NCBI GenBank assembly: GCA_034678405.1
Contig: JAXDBW010000021.1
Location: forward strand, 1 to 21,990
Source: JAXDBW01 sp034678405
GTDB lineage: Bacteria > Patescibacteriota > Patescibacteriia > UBA10025 > JAHIVO01
DNA: 21,990 nt
Reading direction: 5' to 3'
The notes beneath the pieces were generated by a model, which saw only the letters and a program-made list of their open reading frames with translations, did not search any database and was not told where the DNA came from. The translations under genes and the position numbers were made by a program. Positions 1-7,595 of this stretch are shown here, one piece after another (positions within the stretch are counted from its first letter, which is position 1; the number at the start of each line of letters is the position of its first letter).

Positions 1-28
1 CCCTGGCGAAAACAATAAAAGAATACTT

Positions 29-196
29 ATGACCAAGCATGACCCGGAGGATATCCAATCCGAAATCGAAAAACGAGCCAGCCGCCGTACCAAGCGGAAG
101 AAGCCCTCGATGAAGGTGTCGGGTCGCAGCGTGAAAGAGCTGCAGCGCATCCTCATAAATAAAAAGGGGGCAGGGACGAAGGGTTCGTCCCGGTAG
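29..196 (+). CDS. small basic hypothetical protein (55 aa)
   Basis: A short reading frame of 55 codons starts with ATG at 29 and ends with TAG at 194-196. The product is very basic, with an Arg/Lys-rich centre (RRTKRKKPS) followed by MKVSGRSVKELQRIL, which looks like a short helix. Small lysine-rich proteins with a similar MKVSG..V..LQ core are, from memory, common in Patescibacteria, but I cannot name a function. The frame is also open upstream to the window edge (frame starting at base 2), so the true start could lie outside the window. No good Shine-Dalgarno site precedes the ATG. The last codons overlap a strong hairpin (173-191). The product could be a nucleic-acid-binding protein, judging only from its charge. 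Confidence 0.5.
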   Translation: MTKHDPEDIQSEIEKRASRRTKRKKPSMKVSGRSVKELQRILINKKGAGTKGSSR

Positions 197-211
197 AGGC
201 ATACGCCTCTA
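173..211 (+). terminator. two back-to-back hairpins between the small ORF and secG
   Basis: Bases 173-180 (GGGACGAA) pair perfectly with 184-191 around a 3-nt loop. Bases 194-200 (TAGAGGC) then pair with 205-211 around the loop ATAC. The first hairpin lies inside the end of the small ORF. No T-run follows, so this is not a classic intrinsic terminator, but the pair sits exactly where transcription of the small ORF should end and just before the secG promoter. Confidence 0.4.
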
Positions 212-217
212 GCGGGG

Positions 218-246
218 TTGACACCCCCTATCACATCTGGTATGGT
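218..246 (+). promoter_or_regulatory. secG promoter
   Basis: A perfect -35 box TTGACA (218-223) is separated by 17 bases from TATGGT (241-246). The predicted transcript starts near 253, about 30 nt before the ATG at 284. This rules out the in-frame TTG at 218 and the ATG at 242 as start codons. Confidence 0.6.
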
Positions 247-283
247 ACGGATTACTCGCCTGTTAATGGCACGTATTGAAGCT

Positions 284-505
284 ATGCAAAACATATTAAA
301 TATTGTCCAAATTGTTCTCGCCGCGATCATGGTCACGGCCATCTTATTGCAAAATAAAGGTACCGGCCTGGGCAGCGCCTTTGGCGGCGGAGAGAACGTC
401 TATCGAACTAAGCGAGGATTTGAAAAGACGCTCTTTACTGCGACCATCGTGGTAAGTGTCTTATTCTTTGGCACCGCTCTGGCCAACGTCCTCCTGCAGC
501 GATAA
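284..505 (+). CDS. secG: preprotein translocase subunit SecG
   Basis: SecG is the small auxiliary subunit of the SecYEG channel in the cytoplasmic membrane. The 73-aa product has the family layout: a first transmembrane helix (about residues 4-22, ending at the typical LLQ), a Gly-rich loop with a polar stretch (GTGLGSAFGGG), and a second helix (about 49-70). Earlier in-frame starts exist at 218, 242 and 266. I chose the ATG at 284 because SecG proteins begin directly with the first helix, and because the promoter at 218-246 puts the transcript start downstream of the first two. No strong ribosome-binding site is visible, only GAAG three bases before the ATG. The membrane-anchored binding protein follows 36 bases later on the same strand. 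Confidence 0.85.
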   Translation: MQNILNIVQIVLAAIMVTAILLQNKGTGLGSAFGGGENVYRTKRGFEKTLFTATIVVSVLFFGTALANVLLQR

Positions 506-541
506 GCCTGCGCGGCGATCGCTTATTATCTGTACCGCTCC

Positions 542-2356
542 GTGAAGAACATCTTCTCATTCCGCAACAAACGAAATACCCCAATATCAAACGGTGAACG
601 CCGATTCCGACCGGCTATCACTGACGAGCAAGCTGACTGGGACAAACAGCTCGTCTTTTCGCTGGCGAAGAAACGATTCCCCACCTGGGAGCAGCTGCAG
701 TATTTGCCGATGTACTTGACCAAGCTCGAGCGCCTCATCATCCGCGCCCTGCTCGGCGTGATGATCGTGAGTGTCCTCTACCTCCTCTTCAGTTTCTACA
801 ATAGTCACGTCCTCTACCTGCCAAAAGCTGGGGGTGAATATAGCGAGGGGTTACTTGGTCAGCCAACCTACATCAATCCCATCCTGGCCCAGAGTGATAC
901 TGACCGCGATCTCTCGAAACTCATCTATGCCGGTCTCTTCCGGTACAACGAGCAGCTCGAACTCGTACCTGACTTGGCCCAGTCATACACGATTTCTGAT
1001 GATAAGAAGTCGTATACCGTCACGCTCCGCGAGGGGCTCACCTGGAGTAATGGCAACGCCCTCCTCGCCGATGATGTCATCTTCACATTTCAAACGATTT
1101 CCGACGCAGATTTCAATAGCCCCTTGTATTCGACATTCCGCGGAGTCACGGTGGCCCGAGTAGATGATCGGACAGTTACGTTTACCCTGGCTGAACCGTT
1201 TGCTCCATTTCTCTCAAACCTCACGGTTGGCATCCTCCCCGAACAAGTATGGAGTGGGGTTCAACCCGCTAACTTCCGGCTGGCTGAATACAATACCAAA
1301 CCAATCGGATCGGGTCTGTACCAATTCAAAGAGCTGACCAAAGATCGCTCAGGTATGATCAAGACCTACACGCTCGAACGGAATCCACTATATCATGGCG
1401 CAGCGCCATACATTGATTCACTGGTGTTTCGTTTCTACACCGACTTCCCCACCGCCCTTGCCGGGCTGAGCGCGGGAAATGTCGATGGCCTCAGCTATGT
1501 CCCAAAAGATTATCGAGATCAGCTCGCTGAAGTCAACGATGTACATATCCACTCACTCCAGCTGCCACAATATACCGCGGTCTTCTTCAACCAGAAGAAT
1601 GATATTTTCAAGAATGAAAATGTCACAAAAGCGCTCTCTCTCGGCACGGACAAACAACGCATTCTCACCGAAGCCCTCAATGGCCAAGGACAAATCATCT
1701 ATGCTCCCATTCTCCCTGGGTTCCTCGGCTACAACCCAGATATCGAAAAATTCGACTACGATCCTGACCGTGCCGCTGCCGTTCTCGATGAGCAAGGCTG
1801 GGAAGTACCCGATGATGGTGGCCTCCGCCAAAAAGACGGCGCGGAGTTGAAATTCTCCCTCACCACCGTCGACCAGCCAGAATACCTGAAAACAGCCGAC
1901 ATCCTCCGGGAAAACTGGGAGGCAATCCACGTCGGCGTCGAACTGAAAATCATGAATCCGAACCGCGTGGACAAAGAAGTCATCAAACCGAGAAACTATG
2001 AAGCCTTCATCTACGGTGAGATTCTCGGATCAGACCCCGACCCCTATCCATTCTGGCACTCAAGTCAGAGTCTCGATGGCGGTCTCAATTTATCCAATTA
2101 TTTTAATAAAGACGCAGACAAACTCCTCGAGGAGGCCCGCCAGACCGACAATGCTGATGAGCGCGCTCAGAAGTATATCGATTTCCAAAATATCTTGATC
2201 TCGGATATGCCGGCTGTCTTCCTCTATAGCCCCTCATATGATTATCCCGTCGATCGCAAAATCCAGGGTATCGATGCCACACGCATCACTATCCCCTCGG
2301 ATCGCCTGAATGGGGTCGGCACTTGGTATATCAAGACACAGCTGGGCTGGAAATAA
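542..2356 (+). CDS. OppA/DppA-like peptide ABC transporter substrate-binding protein, membrane-anchored
   Basis: This 604-aa protein belongs to the family 5 extracellular solute-binding proteins, which bind oligopeptides or related ligands outside the cell. It starts with GTG, has a cytoplasmic, Arg/Lys-rich N-terminus of about 64 residues, and one transmembrane helix (about 65-85). The binding domain follows, with the family hallmarks GEYSEGLLGQPTYINPIL and LIYAGLFRYN near residues 98-138, and a TFTLAEPFAPFLSNL segment. Instead of a cleaved lipoprotein signal it keeps an internal anchor. No permease or ATPase genes lie next to it, so it is either an orphan binding protein or served by a transporter elsewhere. 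Its stop codon lies 7 bases before tRNA-Leu. The TATTAT at 524-529 could be a -10 box giving a very short leader. Confidence 0.85.
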   Translation: MKNIFSFRNKRNTPISNGERRFRPAITDEQADWDKQLVFSLAKKRFPTWEQLQYLPMYLTKLERLIIRALLGVMIVSVLYLLFSFYNSHVLYLPKAGGEYSEGLLGQPTYINPILAQSDTDRDLSKLIYAGLFRYNEQLELVPDLAQSYTISDDKKSYTVTLREGLTWSNGNALLADDVIFTFQTISDADFNSPLYSTFRGVTVARVDDRTVTFTLAEPFAPFLSNLTVGILPEQVWSGVQPANFRLAEYNTKPIGSGLYQFKELTKDRSGMIKTYTLERNPLYHGAAPYIDSLVFRFYTDFPTALAGLSAGNVDGLSYVPKDYRDQLAEVNDVHIHSLQLPQYTAVFFNQKNDIFKNENVTKALSLGTDKQRILTEALNGQGQIIYAPILPGFLGYNPDIEKFDYDPDRAAAVLDEQGWEVPDDGGLRQKDGAELKFSLTTVDQPEYLKTADILRENWEAIHVGVELKIMNPNRVDKEVIKPRNYEAFIYGEILGSDPDPYPFWHSSQSLDGGLNLSNYFNKDADKLLEEARQTDNADERAQKYIDFQNILISDMPAVFLYSPSYDYPVDRKIQGIDATRITIPSDRLNGVGTWYIKTQLGWK

Positions 2357-2363
2357 TATCCGC

Positions 2364-2450
2364 GGGCGAGTGGCGGAACTGGCAGACGCGCACGGTTCAG
2401 GGCCGTGTGGGAGCAATCCCATGGAGGTTCAAGTCCTCTCTCGCCCACCA
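2364..2450 (+). tRNA. tRNA-Leu (anticodon CAG)
   Basis: This is an 87-nt class II tRNA with a long variable arm. The acceptor stem GGGCGAG (2364-2370) pairs with CTCGCCC (2440-2446), followed by discriminator A and an encoded CCA (2448-2450). The anticodon stem CACGG/CCGTG encloses the loop TTCAGGG with anticodon CAG at 2398-2400, which reads the Leu codon CTG. The T arm has the standard loop TTCAAGT between GGAGG and CCTCT. It lies between the binding-protein gene and the RNase J gene and may be processed from a shared transcript. Confidence 0.95.
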
Positions 2451-2479
2451 CGGTACTTGTCGCGAACTAATGAAACACT

Positions 2480-4195
2480 ATGACACCAACTAAACAAAAA
2501 AAACAATCACGCTCACGCCGTCGTGGCGGGGCACCAAAACTCCGGATCATCCCTCTCGGCGGCCAGGAAGAAGTCGGCCGCAACATGACCGTATTTGAAT
2601 ACGGTACTGACATTATCATTGTTGATATGGGGGTACAATTCCCCGAGGAAAACATGCCCGGTATCGACTATATCGTACCGAATGTCGCCTACCTCAAAGG
2701 TAAAGAAAAAAATATCCGCGGCGTGGTCTTCTCCCACGGGCACCTCGACCATATCGGAGCGGCTCCTATCCTCCTCGAGAAGCTACAGAACCCGCCAATC
2801 CTCGGCCGGCCGCTGACACTGGCCCTCATCAAAAATCGCCAAGAAGACTACAAGAAAGGATCGACGAAGAAACTCCGGACCATTCAGATCAATAGAGTCA
2901 CCGATCGACATCGACTGGGTAAATTTACTGTGCGCTACTTCCCGGTCGATCACTCAATCATGGACGCCGTCGGGGTTATCATCGAAACACCGAGCGGCAC
3001 GGTCATCCACCCTGGTGACTGGACGTACGAAAAAGATCCCATCGGCCGTCAGGCAATCACGTACGCGCAACTCGCCAAACTCCCGAAACCAACCATCCTC
3101 ATGCTGGAGAGTCTCGGCTCGACGAACACCAAGGAGCGCGTCCCAGAGCGAGTCATGCATGAAAATCTCAACCGACTCATTCGTGAAGCTCCCGGCCGGG
3201 TGGTCATCGGCACCTTTTCCTCCCAGATTGAGCGGATCAAGAACGTCATCGAATACGCTGGCTCAATCGGGAAAAAGGTAGCCCTCGATGGCTATAGCAT
3301 GAAACTGAATATTGAAGTCGCCCGTAAGCTCGGCTATATCAAACCGGGCAAACACACACTGATCACCGTCGACCAGGTGAAGAAATATCCTGACCGGAGG
3401 GTAGTGGTACTGTGTACCGGCGCCCAGGGCGAGCCCAATGCTGTCCTCTCGCGCATCGTGAATGGCAGTCACCGCTTCATCAAGATCAAAAAGAGTGACA
3501 CTATCATCTTCTCTTCATCAGTGATTCCGGGTAACGAGCGGACCATCCAGCGACTCAAAGACAATATGTATCGCCTGAGTGACAACGTCGTCCATAGTGA
3601 TATCATGGACATCCATTCCAGCGGCCACAGCACGGCTCAGGATTTAGTCGAAGTGGTCAATCAAATCAAACCCACGTACTTCGTCCCCGTCTATGCGAAT
3701 CATTATTTCCTCAAAGAAGCCGAGAAATTGATGGTCCGGCATAAATTCCCCAAACAAAACATCTTCATCCTCGACAATGGTAACATCCTCGAGGTGGACA
3801 AACGCAAAGCCAGTATCGCTCCGAAGAAAGTCCCCTCTGATTATGTCTTTGTCGATGGGCTCGGCGTCGGGGACGTCTCCAATGTCGTCCTACGCGACCG
3901 CCAGATGCTGGCTGAAGACGGCATGTTTGTCATCATCGTCACCGTCGACAAGAAGACGGGTGGCATCGTCGGCAATCCGGATATCATCTCCCGTGGATTT
4001 ATCTACATGAAGCACAATAAAGATCTCGTCGAGAAAGTGCGGGTCAAAGTGAAAAACATCCTCAAGGACCAGGAACCACGCGCCCAGGCTGACGAATCAT
4101 ATATCAAGAATAAAATCCGCGATCAGATCGGCCAGTTTCTCTTCAGCAAAACTGAGCGCCGACCGATGGTGTTGCCGGTAGTGATTGATGTATAA
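2480..4195 (+). CDS. rnj: ribonuclease J (metallo-beta-lactamase/beta-CASP RNase)
   Basis: RNase J is a cytoplasmic endonuclease and 5'-3' exonuclease for mRNA decay and rRNA maturation. At 571 aa the length is normal. A Lys/Arg-rich N-terminal tail (1-20) precedes the metallo-beta-lactamase core with the zinc motif HGHLDH (86-91), a further ligand H158 in VDHS, and D180 in HPGDW. The beta-CASP part carries CTGAQGE (312-318) and HSSGH (379-383), and a C-terminal domain follows. One oddity: the usual PVHGEY motif, whose His binds zinc in studied enzymes, reads PVYANHYF (403-410), with Tyr at the His position and a His three residues later. The gene follows tRNA-Leu and ends at a strong terminator. 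No clear ribosome-binding site is seen. Confidence 0.92.
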   Translation: MTPTKQKKQSRSRRRGGAPKLRIIPLGGQEEVGRNMTVFEYGTDIIIVDMGVQFPEENMPGIDYIVPNVAYLKGKEKNIRGVVFSHGHLDHIGAAPILLEKLQNPPILGRPLTLALIKNRQEDYKKGSTKKLRTIQINRVTDRHRLGKFTVRYFPVDHSIMDAVGVIIETPSGTVIHPGDWTYEKDPIGRQAITYAQLAKLPKPTILMLESLGSTNTKERVPERVMHENLNRLIREAPGRVVIGTFSSQIERIKNVIEYAGSIGKKVALDGYSMKLNIEVARKLGYIKPGKHTLITVDQVKKYPDRRVVVLCTGAQGEPNAVLSRIVNGSHRFIKIKKSDTIIFSSSVIPGNERTIQRLKDNMYRLSDNVVHSDIMDIHSSGHSTAQDLVEVVNQIKPTYFVPVYANHYFLKEAEKLMVRHKFPKQNIFILDNGNILEVDKRKASIAPKKVPSDYVFVDGLGVGDVSNVVLRDRQMLAEDGMFVIIVTVDKKTGGIVGNPDIISRGFIYMKHNKDLVEKVRVKVKNILKDQEPRAQADESYIKNKIRDQIGQFLFSKTERRPMVLPVVIDV

Positions 4196-4217
4196 CTAAT
4201 GCTAATGAGTTACACAA

Positions 4218-4248
4218 AAGGCCCGACACGATGTCGGGCCTTGTTTAT
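4218..4248 (+). terminator. intrinsic terminator, probably bidirectional
   Basis: A perfect 11-bp stem (4218-4228 with 4232-4242, core GGCCCGACA) has a 3-nt loop CGA. TTGTTTAT follows on the plus strand, and TTTTGTGT is read on the minus strand. It lies between the convergent RNase J and FG-GAP genes and can serve both. Confidence 0.85.
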
Positions 4249-4265
4249 ATACCACTCTATACCCC

Positions 4266-6005
4266 CTACAAAGACAACATGCGCACCTGGGGAGCTCCAG
4301 TGCTACGTGGCGTGACAAGTAATTCATCAATGCCATCATTATTTACGTCCCCTCCACTGAGTTCTACGCCACCACGGAAATTAGTAGCAAACACATATGC
4401 CTGCTTCTGTACCTGTTCACGGATGTTGTATACTTTCACTTCTGGACTGGTGTTTCCACCTATACCCACGACAATTTCTTTGGTGCCATCACCATCGGTG
4501 TCGACACCGGCCAGTGAAACGCCTCCCCGGTACTGTGAATCAAACGCAGTAAAGCCAGGCGAAAGACGTTTAATTTCATTTTTCCGAATCTGGAAAATTT
4601 GAATATGGGCCGCCCCAACTTCAGGACCAGTAATGATTTCATCTTTTCCGTCACCATCAGCATCAACTGCAGTCACCATGATTCCTCCTCGAAAACTGGG
4701 TCCGTAAGCCATAAAGTTAGTCAGCGCCCGACCCTCAGCATTATAGACCATCACCTGCGGACCGCCGCCCCGCATCGCTCCGACGATAATCTCGCGCGTG
4801 CCGTCGCCATTGGTATCTCCACAAGTCAGGTGAATACCCCCCTCAAACTTTCCGTCGAGGACGAAGAAGCCATTATTGAGCACATTACCGTTTCCATCAA
4901 ACACTTTTACCAGCGGCCACCCGCCTTGACCCTGGCCAGTGATAATTTCATCGGTTCCGTCTCCATTGACATCACAGGCAGTGACGGTAACGCCATGACG
5001 TAATGTCTGAGCATACGCAAAAAATTGGCCTTTGAGGCTGCCGGCATTATCAAATATTCTGACCTGGGGTGCCATACCAGAATGCGTACCGGTGATAATC
5101 TCATCCCGACTGTCCCCAAGCACGTCTCCTGACGTGGTATAAAATCCACCTCGGAGTTGTGTGCTATAAGAGAAAAATGATGGCCCCTCAGCGATTTCAG
5201 ATCGAAGGATGGTCAATGCGTTATCAAAGTGTGCCAACCACAGTGTCTCCGCATCAGCGTCGAGTACCCGGCCGGCACCTGCGTTGTAGCTGGCCGCTAT
5301 TTCCGCTGCCGTTCGTACCCGGCTTGAGACGCGCATTTCATCATAGGCCGCCCGTCCGGCATGATTATATATATGATTTTCTCTGACGTATGCATTTCCA
5401 CGCTGACCCAGATAGTTCTCTCCATCTGTATACCCCTTGATCGTCCACGTAGTTTCACCGTAGGCTGCAATCAGCTGATAGGGCTGGCCATTGATATAGA
5501 CAACTGGCGACTGATCAGCCGACCAGGTGACCGCCAAATGGTACCAGGTCCCATCGGTCCAGGTAAAGCTCTGTTGCGTGCGCCAAGCCTGATACCGTCC
5601 ATCAGACCGATAGGCAATAAATTGTAATACGTCGATATTACTATCCTTACCCCGTCTGAATTCATAGGTATCAGCACCATTTTCATCGACGCCACTCAAA
5701 ATCTCCCAATACCCGGTGCCAGTATTCCAATCTGTCGGCTGTACCCATGCCTCGATCGTGCCCGCACTGGGACTAAACCCGACGCCATCGGAAAACGAAT
5801 AGATGGGCACGTCTGATTGACCGACTTGGAGTGCCTGACCCAGCTTTCCCGTAACATACGTCGGCGTTGTCTCCATGGTAAATGCAGATGCACGAGCTGG
5901 TGTGGCCCAGGCTATATATGCTGCGCCTACTCCTAAGATAAAAAATGCGAACGCAAAAAAATGACTCACTCTTCGCATATGTAAGATGGTATACATAATC
6001 CCCAT
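4266..6005 (-). CDS. secreted LamG-domain and FG-GAP repeat protein
   Basis: This 579-aa surface or secreted protein starts with a short basic segment, a hydrophobic signal (about 14-36) and a likely signal peptidase site after ARASA near residue 41. Residues 50-245 look like a LamG/concanavalin-like domain, a fold often used for carbohydrate or adhesive binding (GTIEAWVQP, WYHLAVTW, VVYINGQ). Residues 270-579 hold six FG-GAP-type repeats of about 50 aa, each with a calcium loop such as DVNGDGTDEIITG, and together they probably form a beta-propeller. Alternative starts are M4 (5996) and M10 (5978); M10 would give a more ordinary signal peptide. A consensus promoter lies upstream. A paralogue with the same C-terminal repeats lies at the right end of the window. 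An adhesion role is inference. Confidence 0.85.
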   Translation of the reverse strand: MGIMYTILHMRRVSHFFAFAFFILGVGAAYIAWATPARASAFTMETTPTYVTGKLGQALQVGQSDVPIYSFSDGVGFSPSAGTIEAWVQPTDWNTGTGYWEILSGVDENGADTYEFRRGKDSNIDVLQFIAYRSDGRYQAWRTQQSFTWTDGTWYHLAVTWSADQSPVVYINGQPYQLIAAYGETTWTIKGYTDGENYLGQRGNAYVRENHIYNHAGRAAYDEMRVSSRVRTAAEIAASYNAGAGRVLDADAETLWLAHFDNALTILRSEIAEGPSFFSYSTQLRGGFYTTSGDVLGDSRDEIITGTHSGMAPQVRIFDNAGSLKGQFFAYAQTLRHGVTVTACDVNGDGTDEIITGQGQGGWPLVKVFDGNGNVLNNGFFVLDGKFEGGIHLTCGDTNGDGTREIIVGAMRGGGPQVMVYNAEGRALTNFMAYGPSFRGGIMVTAVDADGDGKDEIITGPEVGAAHIQIFQIRKNEIKRLSPGFTAFDSQYRGGVSLAGVDTDGDGTKEIVVGIGGNTSPEVKVYNIREQVQKQAYVFATNFRGGVELSGGDVNNDGIDELLVTPRSTGAPQVRMLSL

Positions 6006-6047
6006 AGTTATTATTATTTAGTTTTATTTTTGTTACTATTTGCACTA

Positions 6048-6076
6048 ATTATAGCACATTTTCAAATCAAAATCAA
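6048..6076 (-). promoter_or_regulatory. promoter of the LamG/FG-GAP gene
   Basis: Read on the minus strand, TTGATT (6076-6071) and a perfect TATAAT (6053-6048) are 17 bases apart. The predicted start near 6041 gives a leader of about 36-63 nt depending on the start codon. It is interleaved with the oppositely oriented trpS promoter. Confidence 0.6.
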
Positions 6077-6087
6077 CGTGGTACAAT
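6059..6087 (+). promoter_or_regulatory. trpS promoter, predicted leaderless
   Basis: TTTTCA (6059-6064) and TACAAT (6082-6087) are 17 bases apart. The ATG begins 7 bases after the -10 box, where transcription should start, so the mRNA is predicted to have little or no 5' leader. The AGAGG before the ATG is too close to act as a ribosome-binding site. Confidence 0.5.
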
Positions 6088-6093
6088 AGAGGC

Positions 6094-7218
6094 ATGAAAA
6101 AGACTGTTTTCTCTGGCATCCAGCCTTCGGGCCAGCTCCACATCGGCAACTACTACGGCGCCATCAAATCCTGGCTCGAATTGCAGTCCGACAAGAAGTT
6201 TGACTGCATCTTTGGCATTGTCGACTACCATGCGTTGACCGAGAATCCTGAACCAGCAGATTTGCAAAAACGCGTCTTCGAAACGACTGTTGATTTCCTG
6301 GCGGCTGGTCTCGACCCGAAGCAGAGTACTATCATGCTCCAGTCACTCGTCCCCGAACACATCGAGCTTGGATGGGTTTTTAATACCGTCACCCCAGTCT
6401 CTTGGCTCGAGCGCATCCCCACGTTTAAAGATAAAGCCGCGCAGTTCCACCAGAATATCAACATGGGGCTCCTCGATTACCCCGTCCTGATGGCCGCTGA
6501 CATCATTATTTATGGGGCACACCTCGTCCCTGTCGGCCAAGACCAGCTCGCCCATATTGAACTCGCGAGACAAATTGCGAAAGCATTCAATAAACGATAT
6601 GGCACCCAGCTCGTGGAGCCGCAGGAAAAAGTCACCCCCACCCCGAAAATCATGAGCCTGACTGATCCGACGAAGAAAATGAGCAAAAGCCTCGGATCCA
6701 AATCATATATTGCCCTCGCGGATGAACCAGCGACCATCGAGAAGAAAATCAAATCCATGGTCACTGCCCAGGGTGATGAGCACGATATGATGCAGCTTTT
6801 CATGAAGCGGAATCCAGAAATACATTCCGAGTTTCGATCCGGTGAACCGACACAGCAACTGATCCGCAGCGAGCAGGATCTCTATGATCTCAGTCACGAA
6901 CTCGGTCAGAAAAAATTCCACACCTATATGGTCTATTTCAATCTCTACATGCTGCTTTATCTCTTCGGTGAGACTACTGATCGGAAACAGTTAATCACCG
7001 CCCTCGAATCAGGTCAGGTGCGCTTTGCTGAGTTTAAACAAATGCTCATTGAGCGCATCAGTAATAATCCTGATCTCGCCGCTTTCCGCACTAAGCGCAC
7101 CAACCTCCTGAAACATCCCAAACAAGTCGAAGCGACACTCACCACAGGCAGTGCTCAGGCCCAAACGCGAGCCCAACACAACCTCACTACTATCAAAAAA
7201 GCAATCGGCATTATCTAA
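6094..7218 (+). CDS. trpS: tryptophanyl-tRNA synthetase
   Basis: This cytoplasmic class I synthetase charges tRNA-Trp with tryptophan. The N-terminus MKKTVFSGIQPSGQLHIGNY carries the family motif PSG and the HIGH-type signature HIGN (16-19). The second signature KMSKS is perfect at 195-199, followed by the C-terminal tRNA-binding helical domain. At 374 aa it is somewhat longer than many bacterial TrpS (about 330). A strong intrinsic terminator follows 3 bases after the stop. The gene is divergent from the FG-GAP gene. Confidence 0.95.
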   Translation: MKKTVFSGIQPSGQLHIGNYYGAIKSWLELQSDKKFDCIFGIVDYHALTENPEPADLQKRVFETTVDFLAAGLDPKQSTIMLQSLVPEHIELGWVFNTVTPVSWLERIPTFKDKAAQFHQNINMGLLDYPVLMAADIIIYGAHLVPVGQDQLAHIELARQIAKAFNKRYGTQLVEPQEKVTPTPKIMSLTDPTKKMSKSLGSKSYIALADEPATIEKKIKSMVTAQGDEHDMMQLFMKRNPEIHSEFRSGEPTQQLIRSEQDLYDLSHELGQKKFHTYMVYFNLYMLLYLFGETTDRKQLITALESGQVRFAEFKQMLIERISNNPDLAAFRTKRTNLLKHPKQVEATLTTGSAQAQTRAQHNLTTIKKAIGII

Positions 7219-7220
7219 CC

Positions 7221-7250
7221 AAACGCACTGACCATCAGTGCGTTTGTTCT
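7221..7250 (+). terminator. trpS terminator
   Basis: A perfect 11-bp stem (7221-7231 with 7235-7245; AAACGCACTGA) has a 3-nt loop CCA, followed by GTTCTTT. It overlaps the likely -35 box (CTGACC, 7228-7233) of the next gene. Confidence 0.8.
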
Positions 7251-7278
7251 TTATAGTATATCGTACCCTGATCGGAGG
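7228..7278 (+). promoter_or_regulatory. promoter and strong ribosome-binding site of the 91-aa gene
   Basis: CTGACC (7228-7233) and TATAGT (7252-7257) are 18 bases apart. A strong GGAGG (7274-7278) sits five bases before the ATG at 7284. The combination decides the start and supports a real gene. Confidence 0.5.
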
Positions 7279-7283
7279 TCGGT

Positions 7284-7559
7284 ATGTTTACGGAAGGCCG
7301 TTTCATCAGACGGACTGAGGAGATTCACGTCTTCATGCGTGACCCTGATAGCCTCACCATTGAGGCTCAGCGTCTCATCTATGAGATCCATGAGCACCCG
7401 TCCAACTCGGGTATGGTGGCGTGCTTCCTGGCTCATCATGAGATTATCCCGGTTACCGCAGAGATGCGGATGATATTCATGACTCAGTGGAAGAGTCAAC
7501 GCTCCAACGATCCTATCTCAGATGAGGCGCCTCAGCACCAAACAGCCGCTCACGCGTAA
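7284..7559 (+). CDS. hypothetical protein (91 aa)
   Basis: I do not recognise this protein. Support for a real gene is its own promoter-like sequence, a textbook GGAGG with 5-base spacing, and a terminator hairpin at the end. The product is mixed-charge, with no membrane segment. It is rich in Met and His (HEHPS, HH, EMRMIFM) and ends in a low-complexity polar tail (about residues 74-91). The first 60 residues could form a compact alpha/beta fold. It stands alone between trpS and the convergent efp operon. A strong Shine-Dalgarno site is unusual in this window, where most housekeeping genes lack one. Confidence 0.65.
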   Translation: MFTEGRFIRRTEEIHVFMRDPDSLTIEAQRLIYEIHEHPSNSGMVACFLAHHEIIPVTAEMRMIFMTQWKSQRSNDPISDEAPQHQTAAHA

Positions 7560-7580
7560 CGCGCCAGCGGCTGTACTTTT
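7542..7580 (+). terminator. terminator between the 91-aa gene and efp
   Basis: ACAGCCGCT (7542-7550) pairs with AGCGGCTGT (7566-7574). Inside it, CGCGT (7553-7557) pairs with ACGCG (7559-7563) around a single base. ACTTTTAT follows. The 5' arm overlaps the last codons of the 91-aa gene, and the hairpin lies between convergent genes. Confidence 0.65.
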
Positions 7581-7595
7581 ATACAGCTAATAATT

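Noticed and set aside
218..283. Longer SecG starting at TTG 218 or ATG 242
   Set aside because: Both lie at or upstream of the predicted promoter -10 box, and SecG proteins begin at the first helix.
7252..7265. 14-mer TATAGTATATCGTA shared with 11210-11223
   Set aside because: An AT-rich 14-mer can recur by chance in 22 kb on two strands, and the flanks do not align.
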